In this document: positions 36,227 through 45,967 of the stretch, piece by piece
Layout of the letters: each line of letters begins with the position of its first letter
Position numbering within the stretch: position 1 is the stretch's first letter
Assembly (NCBI GenBank): GCA_021372865.1
Contig: JAJFTO010000012.1
Coordinates: forward strand, 93,354-157,353
Direction: 5' to 3'
Length of the DNA stretch: 64,000 nucleotides
Origin: Porphyromonadaceae bacterium
GTDB taxonomy: Bacteria > Bacteroidota > Bacteroidia > Bacteroidales > Dysgonomonadaceae
The notes under the pieces: model-generated
Told to the model about the DNA's origin: nothing
Seen by the model: the letters and a program-made list of their open reading frames with translations, nothing else
The model's database searches: none
Made by a program: the position numbers and the translations under genes

Positions 36227-37855
36227 TTATAGTTTGATGAGATCGGTCAGTCTCACTGCCTGAAAAGTCATGTGTGCCACACTGCTCTCGTATAAAATAC
36301 CGACGGTCTCCCGGTCGATCATGGTTAGACAGGAATACCCCCATCCAAAATCTTCATCGAGCATCACCTGATATTCTTCCGGGAAACTTAATCCCCCGTC
36401 GAGACTTGCTTTGATGGTTATGCGATGACGATACTGTGAAGAATTGGGATTTGAGAAAAGAAGAATATCTCTTCCAAGTACATTCTCTTCTGCTCTTACG
36501 TGCAGAAGGCTAGCCATACATACCGGTTCCTGCAGAACACTGCGTGAGGATGGATGTTCAGTCCATTGTTTTCCCAAATCTCTCGATATCGACACGGCAC
36601 GGCTCCCCCCCCGGTCGTCACGCATGTTGAGCATCAATACACCTGGCTCCACTTCGGCCACCTGTGACTCAGTGGTTCTGGTGCGTGCCGAATTATGAAT
36701 AATCCAGGTCTTTCCCCTATCTTTGCTGTACATAATACCTGCATTGGGTACCCTTGTCGAGTCGATGAACTGAATGGGGAAAACCAGCGTCCCATCCTGC
36801 ATTGTGATACCCCTTCCGGGCCCCTGCAAAAGAAAATTCCAGGAAGGGTCTTTCACCTGTTCAGTAATGTTGATCGGCTCCGACCAGGTTTTGCCGTCGT
36901 CGGTACTTTTTGACAATACCAGTTGTGCTGTGGTTTCGAGGCTGTTGCCGTCCATGGAATTCACCCAGGCACGGCCATTTCCCATGCCATGTGTCCAGGC
37001 TGCCACAATCCAGATTGTTCCGGTTTTCTCATCCACCAGAATGGAAGGGTCCCCCACCCCGTTCTGTGCTTTGGGTAGTCCGCCATACTCTCCAAAGCTT
37101 AGTGGCAATCGCATCTTTTCCCATGTTTGTCCCTTATCGGTACTCCTACTCAGACCCACATCCACATATTCCTGCAGATCGACACTGCTGTTGTAACGCA
37201 CATCGTATACACCCAGCAGCGTCCCCTCGTTGGTGGTAACCAGACCGGGAATGCGATAGGCTGCAGAGCCGTCATCGCCTGCATGCCTGACTCCGATCCC
37301 CATCCGGTGTGACGTATGTTCCGTAGCAACGGAAATTGGAGCATATTTCCCGTCAAGTCTGGCGGAAATCACTTCTACATCTATTGTGGACAAAAGCGAT
37401 GTATTGGGTTTCATTTGGAGGCTGATCCAGAAATAGTTTATACCCGGAAACAGCAGATAATCGGGAGAAAAGACCAGTTTTCGTTTCGGGGACCTGTTCT
37501 CAGCCACCCTGATGGAATAGGAAGGATTGGCACCCTTTGTTTTCCCCACCACATGGCTTGAGACATATGGTGATACGGGTGAATAGAAAACCCCTTCACT
37601 GCGTTGCGCAGCTTCGGTCCCGCTATAATACAGCTTTACTGACTCAATCTCCTGCAACTTTGCCTGGTCTGAAAACTCCAATGTCAATTCATTGAATTGC
37701 CTTGCTTTTTTTGCATCTATTCTGATATAAAAAAGCACATTGTCATTCCTGTCTATCAGAATGGGTGCTTTGGCTTGCTTTACCTGAACTGTGTCAGCCC
37801 CTTGCGCGACAAGAGTCATTATCATCAACAGGTTTAAAATTAGCATTCTATTCAT
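36227..37855 (-). CDS. Sialidase (exo-alpha-neuraminidase), GH33
   Basis: Secreted enzyme releasing terminal sialic acid from glycans; 542 residues from MNRMLILNLL (a TTG four codons upstream is discarded). Signal peptide ends near AQGADT. Residues about 25-175 form an N-terminal beta-sandwich carbohydrate-binding domain (FNELTLEFSDQAKLQEIESV), then a six-bladed propeller opens with the arginine motif YRIPGLVTTNEG. Asp-boxes are seen: STDKGQTW, STDDGKTW, SKDRGKTW, SRDLGKQW and SLDGGLSF. Catalytic candidates are Asp in GVYDVRYNSS, Glu in TTESQVAEVEPG, Tyr in FGWGYSCL and arginines in NMRDDRGGSR. The architecture matches Bacteroides/Tannerella NanH-type sialidases. A near-palindrome at its promoter suggests local repression. 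Confidence 0.94.
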   Translation of the reverse strand: MNRMLILNLLMIMTLVAQGADTVQVKQAKAPILIDRNDNVLFYIRIDAKKARQFNELTLEFSDQAKLQEIESVKLYYSGTEAAQRSEGVFYSPVSPYVSSHVVGKTKGANPSYSIRVAENRSPKRKLVFSPDYLLFPGINYFWISLQMKPNTSLLSTIDVEVISARLDGKYAPISVATEHTSHRMGIGVRHAGDDGSAAYRIPGLVTTNEGTLLGVYDVRYNSSVDLQEYVDVGLSRSTDKGQTWEKMRLPLSFGEYGGLPKAQNGVGDPSILVDEKTGTIWIVAAWTHGMGNGRAWVNSMDGNSLETTAQLVLSKSTDDGKTWSEPINITEQVKDPSWNFLLQGPGRGITMQDGTLVFPIQFIDSTRVPNAGIMYSKDRGKTWIIHNSARTRTTESQVAEVEPGVLMLNMRDDRGGSRAVSISRDLGKQWTEHPSSRSVLQEPVCMASLLHVRAEENVLGRDILLFSNPNSSQYRHRITIKASLDGGLSFPEEYQVMLDEDFGWGYSCLTMIDRETVGILYESSVAHMTFQAVRLTDLIKL

Positions 37856-37900
37856 GTGCACTTCCAATTTAAATTACACTGTATGGTTTATGAAACTATA

Positions 37901-37920
37901 CTATTAGCGATCGTTAATAG
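37901..37920. promoter_or_regulatory. 20-bp near-palindrome downstream of the sialidase promoter (operator candidate)
   Basis: CTATTAGCGATCGTTAATAG is symmetric at 18 of 20 positions around a CG centre. On the minus strand it begins a few bases after the expected transcript start of the sialidase gene, where a repressor would block transcription. Confidence 0.5.
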
Positions 37921-37933
37921 CCCATATCTGAGG

Positions 37934-37965
37934 CAAAGATACATATTAATAGATGGATTACTAAA
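37934..37965 (-). promoter_or_regulatory. Candidate sialidase promoter
   Basis: Minus strand TTTA (37965-37962), 20-bp spacer, TATCTTTG (37941-37934): full -7 box and three of four bases at -33. The expected start is near 37927. Confidence 0.5.
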
Positions 37966-38036
37966 ATTTTTGTAATAAAAAAGGTGGTATTTTTAATTAT
38001 TTTTTTATATCGGCGTCTGATTGTAAATCTTCATCG

Positions 38037-38753
38037 TTACAGATATAGATAAAATTCCCGTACCATGTCAACGAACTCCGGCGAATACCGATGAGGACAT
38101 TGTTCAATGGTCAGCCTGTTTCGCTGTGGATTTTCAACAGGCGAAAGTGTCCATTCTGTCATCAAACGCTTGGGGAGTGAGTCCGGCAATGGGAAAACAA
38201 CAGTTTCCCTTTTCAAATAAAAACCAAGTTTATCAGAAAGTTGAATCAATTCATTCTGCTTGTCAAAGGGGAGAATCAGAGCAAGTGTTCCCTCCTGCTT
38301 CAAACAACTTTTGGCAGTGTGAAGCAACTCCTGCAGCGTGAGCGAAACGGAGTGTCTTGCTGTTGTCCTCCCAGCATCGGGAGACAGGAGAGAATTCTCA
38401 AACCAGGGGGGATTGGAAACGATCAGATCGAACCGTTCCTGCCACATACAGCCACAGTCGCGGAAATCACACAGCCTTACGGTCATTCTGTCAGCAAAGG
38501 GAGAATTGTCTCTGTTTTCCTTTGCCTGTGCCACGGTTTCCCGATCAATATCTATCGCTGTTACGCGCGCTACAGGATTGCGTTGCGCAATCATCAACGC
38601 AATAAGTCCTGTACCCGTGCCCACATCCAGAATATCCTTGTTGTGCCCCACCTCAGTCCAGGCTCCCAGCAATACCCCGTCAGTATTTACCTTCATGGCA
38701 CACTGATCGTGATATATGGTAAATTGTTTAAATTGAAAATACGGATTACTCAT
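38037..38753 (-). CDS. tRNA1(Val) A37 N6-methyltransferase (TrmN6/YfiC family)
   Basis: SAM-dependent methyltransferase that, in E. coli, adds N6-methyl to A37 of tRNA-Val. 238 residues. The family's N-terminus is present (FQFKQFTIYHDQCAMKVNTD), then SAM motif I (DVGTGTGLIALMIA), motif II acidic residue (AIDIDRE) and the N6-adenine active-site motif NPPW in IVSNPPWFENSLLSP. It is divergent from lon across a 103-bp spacer. Confidence 0.88.
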   Translation of the reverse strand: MSNPYFQFKQFTIYHDQCAMKVNTDGVLLGAWTEVGHNKDILDVGTGTGLIALMIAQRNPVARVTAIDIDRETVAQAKENRDNSPFADRMTVRLCDFRDCGCMWQERFDLIVSNPPWFENSLLSPDAGRTTARHSVSLTLQELLHTAKSCLKQEGTLALILPFDKQNELIQLSDKLGFYLKRETVVFPLPDSLPKRLMTEWTLSPVENPQRNRLTIEQCPHRYSPEFVDMVREFYLYL

Positions 38754-38817
38754 TGTCTATATTAAAAACTTTTGCCTGTTTGGCATGGATTTTGAATACT
38801 TACATCACACCGGAAAA

Positions 38818-38825
38818 CAAAAGTA
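38818..38825 (-). promoter_or_regulatory. Candidate -7 element for the tRNA methyltransferase
   Basis: Minus strand TACTTTTG (TAnnTTTG) 65 bp before the methyltransferase start; no clear -33 box. Confidence 0.3.
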
Positions 38826-38856
38826 ACCATTTTCCGTTTTGAAGAAGAATAGAAAA

Positions 38857-41343
38857 ATGAAAATGAATCCTTTCAAAATAGACACATTGGGCAACGAAGA
38901 TTCAGAGGGAAACGTTATTTCTTTTATTGCCAACGACTTCATCGATGGCAATACAGATTTAGATGAAACACATCTAAAGGAATTGCTGCCAATACTTCCC
39001 CTGCGAAACACAATTGTTTTCCCGGGAAGTACACTGCCTATCTCCGTAGGCAGAAAAAAATCGCTGGACCTGATCAAGTCGCTCGGCAAGAAACAACGCT
39101 ATATCGGACTGGTATGTCAGAAGGACAACAGTGTTGAAAATCCGGAGAAGGAAGATCTTTACCGCATTGGCGTAATTGCCGAGGTACTTCGCGTGATTGA
39201 GCTGGCCGACAATAATTTTAGTATTATCGTACAGGCGAAGAAACGTTTCGAATGGTTCGAGATGATGCAGACCGAGCCTTTCATCAAGGTGACCTACAAA
39301 TTAAGGGATTACGAGCATGTACCAAAGGAAGACAAGGAATTCAAAGCAATCCTTGACTCCATCCGTGATGCAATGCTACACATGCTGCATCTGCTGGGTG
39401 AACCGCCAAAGGAACTGATACAAACCATCAGCAATGAATCGTTTTCTGACATGCTGATCAGCTACTGCGGCACGAACCTTCCAATCGACAGCAGAGAAAA
39501 ACAGGAGTTACTGGGTATAAACAATGAAAAGGAGCAGGCATATCGTATGCTTATGATTCTCAACCGCGAGTTGCAGATACTGGAATTGAAGATGAATATC
39601 CAGCTGAAAACGCGCGAGGATCTGAATCAACAGCAAAAAGAATACTTCCTGCAACAACAGATTAAAACGATCCAGGAGGAGTTGGGTGGCAACACGCAAC
39701 AAATAGAAATCGATGAGTTCCGGAAAAAGGCGAAAAACAAAAAATGGAGTTCTGAAGTGGCAGAAACCTTTGAGAAGGAAATACAGAAACTGGAACGACT
39801 GAATCCTCAGTCACCCGATTACTCGGTGCAGTTCGGTTATCTGCAGACGATTCTGGAATTACCCTGGAATGAATACTCCAAAGACAATTTCAACCTGAAG
39901 AATGTCCAGAAAATTCTGGACCGGGATCATTTTGGGATGGAAAAAGTGAAAGAGCGTATCATTGAGCACCTGGCTGTATTAAAACTGAAAGGAGATTTAA
40001 AGTCGCCGATCCTTTGCCTGTATGGCCCTCCGGGAGTTGGTAAAACCTCTTTGGGAAAATCCATCGCCGAAGCACTGAACCGCAAGTATGTACGAATGTC
40101 GCTGGGCGGATTACATGATGAAGCCGAGATCCGCGGACACCGGCGTACATACATCGGCGCCATCCCCGGCCGCATCATTCAAAATATCCAGAAGGCGGGT
40201 ACTTCGAATCCGGTTTTCGTGCTGGATGAAGTCGATAAAATAGGGAGCGATTTCCGGGGTGATCCTTCATCGGCCTTGCTGGAGGTACTCGATCCGGAAC
40301 AAAATATGGCTTTTCACGACAATTATCTCTCCATCGACTACGATCTGTCGAAGGTGCTCTTTATTGCCACTGCAAATAACCTGAACAGTATACCTCAGCC
40401 ACTGATCGACCGTATGGAACTGATCAACGTGGGTGGATACATCACGGAAGAAAAAGTGGAAATTGCGTATCGTCACCTTGTTCCAAAGGAACTTGACAAC
40501 CACGGAATAAAAAAGGGCAGTTTTGTCATTTCCAAACCTACGCTGCAAAAAATTGTAGAAAATTATACCCGCGAGTCAGGTGTCCGCGAGTTGGACAAGA
40601 AGATTGCCAAGGTGATGCGTAAGGTGGCCCGAAAAGTTGCATCCGATGAGCTATATCCAAAATCATTGAAGATATCTGATCTGAAAGAATACCTCGGCCC
40701 TGAAGAATTCGCCAGAGAAAGGTATCAGGGCAATGAATATGCCGGTGTGGTAACCGGCCTTGCCTGGACGGCCGTGGGTGGTGAGATTCTGTTTGTGGAA
40801 AGTTCGCTCAGCAAAGGGAAAGGATCCAAATTAACCCTTACCGGGAACCTGGGTGAGGTGATGAAAGAATCAGCGATGCTGGCCATGGAATATATCCATT
40901 CGCATGCGCAGGAACTGGACATCGACCCCGATATATTTGAGAACTGGAATGCACACATCCATGTTCCCGAAGGAGCCATTCCAAAAGACGGGCCTTCTGC
41001 CGGAATTACGATGATTACGTCTCTGGCTTCAATTTTCACACAGCGCAAAGTTCGCCCCAATCTGGCAATGACCGGTGAGATTACGTTGCGGGGTAAAGTA
41101 CTTCCCGTGGGAGGCATACGTGAAAAGATCCTCGCCGCAAAAAGGGCCGAAATCACCGACATCATTCTCTGTAAAGAAAACCGGAAAGACATCGATGAAA
41201 TAAAGGCCGATTACCTGGAGGGGCTCACTTTTCATTACGTAAGCGACGTGAAGGAAGTGATAGATCTGGCTCTGCTGAAAGAAAAAGTAGCAAATCCCAG
41301 AAATTTCACTCTGGAGAAACAAAAAGACAACCAGACCGCGTGA
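38857..41343 (+). CDS. lon: ATP-dependent protease Lon
   Basis: Cytoplasmic AAA+ serine protease that removes misfolded and regulatory proteins. 828 residues from the ATG at MKMNPFK (a TTG six codons earlier is less likely; MNPFK is another option). Order: N-terminal LAN domain ([20 protein letters not shown]), coiled coil, AAA+ with Walker [14 protein letters not shown] (Lys396) and [10 protein letters not shown], then the protease domain with the catalytic dyad Ser714 (KDGPSAGI) and Lys757 ([11 protein letters not shown]). The Ser-Lys spacing of 43 equals that of E. coli Lon. Converges with the ECF sigma gene at a shared terminator. Confidence 0.97.
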   Translation: MKMNPFKIDTLGNEDSEGNVISFIANDFIDGNTDLDETHLKELLPILPLRNTIVFPGSTLPISVGRKKSLDLIKSLGKKQRYIGLVCQKDNSVENPEKEDLYRIGVIAEVLRVIELADNNFSIIVQAKKRFEWFEMMQTEPFIKVTYKLRDYEHVPKEDKEFKAILDSIRDAMLHMLHLLGEPPKELIQTISNESFSDMLISYCGTNLPIDSREKQELLGINNEKEQAYRMLMILNRELQILELKMNIQLKTREDLNQQQKEYFLQQQIKTIQEELGGNTQQIEIDEFRKKAKNKKWSSEVAETFEKEIQKLERLNPQSPDYSVQFGYLQTILELPWNEYSKDNFNLKNVQKILDRDHFGMEKVKERIIEHLAVLKLKGDLKSPILCLYGPPGVGKTSLGKSIAEALNRKYVRMSLGGLHDEAEIRGHRRTYIGAIPGRIIQNIQKAGTSNPVFVLDEVDKIGSDFRGDPSSALLEVLDPEQNMAFHDNYLSIDYDLSKVLFIATANNLNSIPQPLIDRMELINVGGYITEEKVEIAYRHLVPKELDNHGIKKGSFVISKPTLQKIVENYTRESGVRELDKKIAKVMRKVARKVASDELYPKSLKISDLKEYLGPEEFARERYQGNEYAGVVTGLAWTAVGGEILFVESSLSKGKGSKLTLTGNLGEVMKESAMLAMEYIHSHAQELDIDPDIFENWNAHIHVPEGAIPKDGPSAGITMITSLASIFTQRKVRPNLAMTGEITLRGKVLPVGGIREKILAAKRAEITDIILCKENRKDIDEIKADYLEGLTFHYVSDVKEVIDLALLKEKVANPRNFTLEKQKDNQTA

Positions 41344-41416
41344 ATCAATAGATGCATTAAAAAAAAATTAAATAAATCTTTTTCAGTAACACAAAGATAC
41401 TTTTTAGCGGAAAAAA

Positions 41417-41446
41417 AACCTCTTTCAAACGAAAGAGGTTTTTTTC
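41417..41446. terminator. Bidirectional terminator between lon and the sigma factor gene
   Basis: AACCTCTTTC (41417-41426), AAAC loop, GAAAGAGGTT (41431-41440), with an A-run on the left and T-run on the right. It serves both convergent genes. Confidence 0.85.
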
Positions 41447-41464
41447 TTTTGTAAGGAGTGTCAA

Positions 41465-41989
41465 TTATTCCGCATAGAAGCGGAAGTCTTTCAACATCTC
41501 CTGCAACCTTTTGCGGGCAAAGAATATCCGGCTTTTCACTGTCCCGATGGGCAGCTCGAGGTGTTTTGCAATTTCCTCGTACTTGAATCCGGACACGTGC
41601 ATAGAAAACGGCACTTTGTACTCGTCCGTAAAACTACCGATTGCCTTGTTGATCTCCTTGATAGTATAAGCCCCGTCCGGCGTATCGAAACCGGAATCCT
41701 GCGGGAGGCTCAGATGATAGAGATTTTCTGTTTTGTCGATGATGGTCTGACTTCTGACAATTTTGCGATAATTATTTACAAAAATATTATGCATAATGGT
41801 GAACACCCATCCTTTGAAATTCACATTTTCATAATACTTTTCCCTGTTGTCTAATACACGAAGCGTTGTTTCCTGCAATAAATCCTTCGCCTCTTCTCTA
41901 TCGGCAGTCAATGTCAGTGCGAAGTTGAACATATTGTCCTGCAAGCTTAAGAGCTGTTTTTCGAAAGAAATCTTTGTCTTCATAAGCAT
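41465..41989 (-). CDS. RNA polymerase sigma-70 factor, ECF type
   Basis: 174 residues with region 2 (FNFALTLTADREEAKDLLQE, then GWVFTIMHNIFVNNYRK for -10 recognition) and region 4 (YEEIAKHLELPIGTVKSRIF helix-turn-helix). No anti-sigma gene is adjacent on either side, so its control is not evident; FecI-like membership is not indicated because no FecR or TonB receptor follows. Start could also be at the ATG two codons in (41983). Confidence 0.92.
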   Translation of the reverse strand: MLMKTKISFEKQLLSLQDNMFNFALTLTADREEAKDLLQETTLRVLDNREKYYENVNFKGWVFTIMHNIFVNNYRKIVRSQTIIDKTENLYHLSLPQDSGFDTPDGAYTIKEINKAIGSFTDEYKVPFSMHVSGFKYEEIAKHLELPIGTVKSRIFFARKRLQEMLKDFRFYAE

Positions 41990-42012
41990 GACTTTTAAAA
42001 TTGTGTTACATG

Positions 42013-42020
42013 CAAATATA
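42013..42020 (-). promoter_or_regulatory. Candidate -7 element for the ECF sigma gene
   Basis: Minus strand TATATTTG (TAnnTTTG) 23 bp before the sigma factor start; a weak CTTG lies 17 bp further upstream. Confidence 0.35.
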
Positions 42021-42249
42021 AAGAGATAAATTCACTACAAGAGATGTTTTCCACAAAAAAACGGCTAAGGATTGTTAATAAAAAAATATTATAATTCAAT
42101 TTAATCATTATCAACACATTGCATTTAAAATTTGGTGAATAACTACCCATCAATCAGCCATAAATTATATTGATCTAATTCCGGCATACTATTTGCAATA
42201 TCCTTTTCTGTACGACAGCCTGACAATGTTAAAATATAAGCGATAATAT

Positions 42250-44145
42250 ATGGTACAAAAAGGACAGATTGGGGTAACCACAGACAATATTTTCCCCATT
42301 ATTAAAAAATTTCTTTACAGTGATCACGAGATTTTTTTACGTGAAATCGTATCCAATGCGGTAGATGCCACCCAAAAGATCAGAACACTTTCTGATGTGG
42401 GTGAATTCAAAGGCGACCTGGAAGACCTATCAGTGAAGGTATCACTCGACAAAAAAAAGAAGACGCTCACCATATCCGACCGGGGTATCGGGATGACTGC
42501 AGAGGAGGTGGACAAATATATCAACCAGATCGCACTCTCCTCGGCCAATGATTTTCTGGATCAGTACAAAGACAATATGAATGCCATCATCGGCCATTTC
42601 GGACTTGGTTTTTATTCTTCCTTCATGGTATCGAAGAAGGTGGAGATCGTGACAAAGTCCTACAAGGAAGGTGCTGCAGCAGTGAAATGGTCGTGCGACG
42701 GTTCACCCGATTTTACCATGGAAGAGGTGGATAAGCCGGATCGCGGTACCGACATCATTCTCTACATCGACGAGGAACACAAAGAATTTTTGGAAAAGGA
42801 GAAAATTGATTCGCTGTTAAAGAAATATTGCCGTTTCCTTCCTGTACCGATTATTTTCGGCAAAAAGCAGGAGTGGAAGGATGACAAATATGTGGATACG
42901 GAAGAGGACAACGTGATCAATGACACAACGACTCTCTGGAAACAGAAGCCAGCCGGTCTGAAAGAGGAGGATTATCTGAAATTCTACCGGGAACTTTACC
43001 CCTTGTCGATGACGGAAGAACCCATGTTCTGGATTCATCTGAACGTGGATTATCCTTTTCATCTCACGGGGATACTCTATTTCCCGAAAATAAAGAACAA
43101 TCTCGATTTGCAACGCAATAAGATTCAGCTATACAGCAATCAGGTTTTCGTGACCGATTCGGTCGAAGGAATTGTTCCTGAATTTCTTACACTGTTGCAC
43201 GGTGTGATCGATTCACCCGATATTCCGCTGAATGTGTCCCGTTCGTATCTTCAAAGCGATCAGAACGTAAAAAAGATATCGAGTCACATCACCAAGAAGG
43301 TTGCCGATAAGCTGGAGGAACTTTTCAAGAAAGAGCGTTCCCAATTTGAACAGAAATGGGACAGTCTAAAACTGTTCATTGCTTATGGAATGCTTTCTGA
43401 AGAGAAGTTCTATGACAGGGCGTATAAATTTGCCCTGCTGAAGAATATCGACGGCAAATATTTCACCTTCGACGAGTATAAATCGCTGACTGAAGGAACG
43501 CAAACCGATAAAAACGGAAATCTCGTCTGCCTTTATGCCGGCGACAGGGAAACACAATATGCGCACATCGACGCAGCCAAAGAAAAAGGATATGATGTAC
43601 TGCTCATGGACGGTCAGCTGGACGTGCACTGGATGGGACTTCTGGAGCAGAAGCAGGGTAAAACCCGGTTTGTGCGGGTCGACAGCGACACGGTGGAACA
43701 TCTGATTGAAAAAGAGGAAAAAGAGAATGTAACACTTTCCGATAAACAGAAAGAAAGCGTCACTGAAGCGGTGAAATCTCAGTTGCCAGCAATGGAAAAA
43801 ACAGAATTTGGGGTCGACTTCAAATTTCTGGGCGAAACATCAAGACCTGTGCAGATTACCCAAAATGAATTCTCACGCCGCATGAAGGAGATGGCTGCCA
43901 TGCAGCAACAGATGGCTTTTTACGGTGAGATGCCAGACACCTATCAGGTGGTACTGAATGTGGATCATCCACTGATTAAACAACTCATCAGCGAGAGCGA
44001 AAACAAGGGAAAAGAGGAACTATTTGCAGAGGTAACATCCGATGGTCGACTCAAACAAATGGTCGACCTGGCCCTGCTTTCCAGTGGCCTGTTGAAGGGG
44101 GAGGCACTGAGTAATTTTGTGAAACGCGGTTTCGAAATAATCTGA
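42250..44145 (+). CDS. htpG: Molecular chaperone HtpG (Hsp90)
   Basis: ATP-driven dimeric chaperone, 631 residues. GHKL ATPase motifs: LREIVSNAVDATQKI (Asn/Asp region), SDRGIGMTAEEVDKY, GHFGLGFYSSFMV and a GTDIILYI strand. The middle domain has LQRNKIQLYSNQVFV and LNVSRSYLQSD with the ATP-contacting Arg. The C-terminal dimerisation part is shorter and ends GEALSNFVKRGFEII, with no eukaryotic MEEVD tail. Note IVSNAVDA, where many members have ELISNASDA. The 260-bp spacer before it is AT-rich and shows no clear promoter box. Confidence 0.96.
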   Translation: MVQKGQIGVTTDNIFPIIKKFLYSDHEIFLREIVSNAVDATQKIRTLSDVGEFKGDLEDLSVKVSLDKKKKTLTISDRGIGMTAEEVDKYINQIALSSANDFLDQYKDNMNAIIGHFGLGFYSSFMVSKKVEIVTKSYKEGAAAVKWSCDGSPDFTMEEVDKPDRGTDIILYIDEEHKEFLEKEKIDSLLKKYCRFLPVPIIFGKKQEWKDDKYVDTEEDNVINDTTTLWKQKPAGLKEEDYLKFYRELYPLSMTEEPMFWIHLNVDYPFHLTGILYFPKIKNNLDLQRNKIQLYSNQVFVTDSVEGIVPEFLTLLHGVIDSPDIPLNVSRSYLQSDQNVKKISSHITKKVADKLEELFKKERSQFEQKWDSLKLFIAYGMLSEEKFYDRAYKFALLKNIDGKYFTFDEYKSLTEGTQTDKNGNLVCLYAGDRETQYAHIDAAKEKGYDVLLMDGQLDVHWMGLLEQKQGKTRFVRVDSDTVEHLIEKEEKENVTLSDKQKESVTEAVKSQLPAMEKTEFGVDFKFLGETSRPVQITQNEFSRRMKEMAAMQQQMAFYGEMPDTYQVVLNVDHPLIKQLISESENKGKEELFAEVTSDGRLKQMVDLALLSSGLLKGEALSNFVKRGFEII

Positions 44146-44272
44146 ACCCGTTTTAATATATTACGATATAAAACTGACCGGTTGCGAACAAATTGTTAGT
44201 AAATTTCTGTCATGTTTATACACATTGTGATATGACGCAGTCCCGACCGGGGGCTGAAAAACCGCACCGAAT

Positions 44273-44306
44273 AAAACCGGTAAACAGACTGCTGTTTACC
44301 GGTTTT
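44273..44306 (+). terminator. htpG terminator
   Basis: A 15-bp perfect stem, AAAACCGGTAAACAG (44273-44287) with CTGTTTACCGGTTTT (44292-44306), and a 4-nt loop, ending in T4. Confidence 0.8.
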
Positions 44307-44311
44307 TGGTT

Positions 44312-44319
44312 TATCTTTG
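44312..44319 (+). promoter_or_regulatory. Candidate coaA -7 element
   Basis: TATCTTTG (TAnnTTTG) six bases after the htpG terminator stem and 18 bp before the coaA ATG. It would give a leader of only about a dozen bases. The -33 position falls in the terminator and has no TTTG. Confidence 0.4.
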
Positions 44320-44337
44320 TAGTAAAAACCGAACCCG

Positions 44338-45285
44338 ATGAACAAAACCTACGAGGTCACTTACTCTCCCTTTCGTGCCTTCACCCGCGAAGAATGGAAA
44401 AAGCTGGAAGAGCACCCCATGTTTCCCGTTTCAGACATCGATCTCACGGCATTACAGGCACTCAACGAACCACTTACACTGGAGGAGGTGGAAGATATTT
44501 ACATCCCCATGATCCGGTTGCTACAGATACACCTTACCCACTATCGCAACCTGCACAATGAAAGGGATCAGTTTTTTGACAACATCAGTAAGCCCATCCC
44601 TTATATTATTGGCATTGCGGGGAGTGTGGCGGCGGGAAAGAGCACCACGGCCCGTGTCCTTCAGAAGCTGCTCTCTATGACACCAGGGCAGCCAAAGGTA
44701 GAACTTGTCACAACCGACGGTTTTTTATATTCCAATGCAGAGTTGGAGCGACGGGGAATATTAAACAGGAAAGGTTTTCCCGAGAGCTACGATGCCAAAC
44801 GGCTCCTCTCCTTCCTTGCCAGTGCGAAATCGGGGAAGGAGCAGTTGGAAGTTCCCCGCTACTCTCATTTGTATTACGATGTGATCCCCGGGAGCATCCA
44901 GACTATTGAGCGGCCCGACATCCTGATTGTGGAAGGAATCAACGTACTGCAGGTCTCCTTAAAAAAGGCAAGGCGCCGTGTCTTCGTATCCGACTTTTTC
45001 GATTACTCTATCTATGTGGATGCCAGCGAGAAGAACCTACGTGAATGGTATCTGGAGCGATTCAAAAAACTACAGCAGACCGCCTTTCAGGAACCGGACT
45101 CTTATTTCCATAAATATGCATCCTATCCTGAGAAGAAATTGATGAAGTTTGCCAACGAAGTATGGGAAGAGATCAACCTGCAGAACCTGGAGGAAAATAT
45201 ACTCCCCACCCGGTTTCGTGCCGATCTGATCCTTGAAAAAGGTGAATGTCATTTTGTCAGAGGCATCCGCATCCGAAAAATTTAG
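44338..45285 (+). CDS. coaA: Type I pantothenate kinase
   Basis: First and rate-limiting step of coenzyme A synthesis: ATP-dependent phosphorylation of pantothenate. 315 residues, family length. P-loop GIAGSVAAGKSTTARVL; pantothenate and CoA-site segments VTTDGFLYSNAELERRG, KGFPESYDAKRLL, EVPRYSHLYYDV and VEGINVLQV. This is the CoaA (prokaryotic type I) fold and not CoaX, which many Bacteroidetes use. Confidence 0.95.
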   Translation: MNKTYEVTYSPFRAFTREEWKKLEEHPMFPVSDIDLTALQALNEPLTLEEVEDIYIPMIRLLQIHLTHYRNLHNERDQFFDNISKPIPYIIGIAGSVAAGKSTTARVLQKLLSMTPGQPKVELVTTDGFLYSNAELERRGILNRKGFPESYDAKRLLSFLASAKSGKEQLEVPRYSHLYYDVIPGSIQTIERPDILIVEGINVLQVSLKKARRRVFVSDFFDYSIYVDASEKNLREWYLERFKKLQQTAFQEPDSYFHKYASYPEKKLMKFANEVWEEINLQNLEENILPTRFRADLILEKGECHFVRGIRIRKI

Positions 45286-45358
45286 CCACTCCGCGGTCTG
45301 AAACTTTATAGTTTTTTTCCAGCCTTTACTTTGGCCATAAAAAAATGTCTCGAAAAAA

Positions 45359-45390
45359 ATTGTATTTCAAAAATAAAGTTTTTATCTTTG
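45359..45390 (+). promoter_or_regulatory. Candidate greA promoter
   Basis: ATTG (45359-45362), 20-bp spacer, TATCTTTG (45383-45390): full -7 box with three of four bases at -33. It would start transcription near 45397, upstream of the leader hairpin. Confidence 0.5.
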
Positions 45391-45410
45391 TGACAATTAC
45401 ATCATGAAAA

Positions 45411-45454
45411 GAGGAGTTCCGGTCTTATTCAGAGAGGCCGGAATTCTTTTTCTT
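45411..45454 (+). promoter_or_regulatory. Terminator-like hairpin in the greA leader
   Basis: AGTTCCGGTCT (45415-45425) pairs with AGGCCGGAATT (45435-45445) over 11 bp with two G-U pairs and a further G-C pair outside, and is followed by TTTTTCTTT. It lies between the greA promoter and start, the layout of an attenuator. A 31-codon reading frame (45404-45499) begins before it and overlaps the greA ATG. Confidence 0.55.
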
Positions 45455-45489
45455 TATGTTATGTTTTCAACCAATAAAACAAAAAGAAT

Positions 45490-45960
45490 ATGGCAGTAAC
45501 TTACATGACCGAAGAGGGCCTTCGGAAATTGAAAGAAGAATTAATAGAGATGGAATCTGTGCAGCGGCCCGAAATATCGCGACAGATTGCTGAGGCAAGA
45601 GACAAGGGAGATTTGTCAGAAAATGCCGAATACGATGCCGCCAAAGAGGCACAAGGCATGCTGGAAGCAAAGATTGCTCAGCTCAAGAGCCTGGTAGCTA
45701 CTGCCAGGCTGATCGACGAGAGTGCTATCGGTACGGAAGAAGTGAAGATCATGAACAAGGTCACCATAAAAAATATACACACCAAGAAATCGATGACCTA
45801 TACCCTGGTATCGGAAAGTGAGGCCGACTTAAAAAGTGGCAAGATCGCTGTCAATACACCCATTGCACAAGGTCTGCTTGGCAAAAAAGTGGGCGATATT
45901 GCCGAAATCGTTGTTCCTTCGGGAACCATGACCTTTGAAGTAGTTGAGATTTCAATTTGA
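45490..45960 (+). CDS. greA: Transcription elongation factor GreA
   Basis: Rescues backtracked RNA polymerase by stimulating transcript cleavage. 156 residues: an N-terminal coiled-coil hairpin (LRKLKEELIEMESVQRPEIS) with the acidic tip DLSENAEYDAAKEAQ, then a C-terminal FKBP-like domain (NTPIAQGLLGKKVGDIAEIV). 7 bp before a HIT-family gene, so probably cotranscribed with it. The leader carries a terminator-like hairpin. Confidence 0.95.
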   Translation: MAVTYMTEEGLRKLKEELIEMESVQRPEISRQIAEARDKGDLSENAEYDAAKEAQGMLEAKIAQLKSLVATARLIDESAIGTEEVKIMNKVTIKNIHTKKSMTYTLVSESEADLKSGKIAVNTPIAQGLLGKKVGDIAEIVVPSGTMTFEVVEISI

Positions 45961-45967
45961 TCATCTT

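Noticed and set aside
45411..45454. Hairpin treated as the coaA terminator
   Set aside because: A good promoter box (45383-45390) lies between coaA and the hairpin and the gap to coaA is over 120 bp, so a leader element of greA is preferred, although a terminator role for coaA readthrough cannot be excluded.
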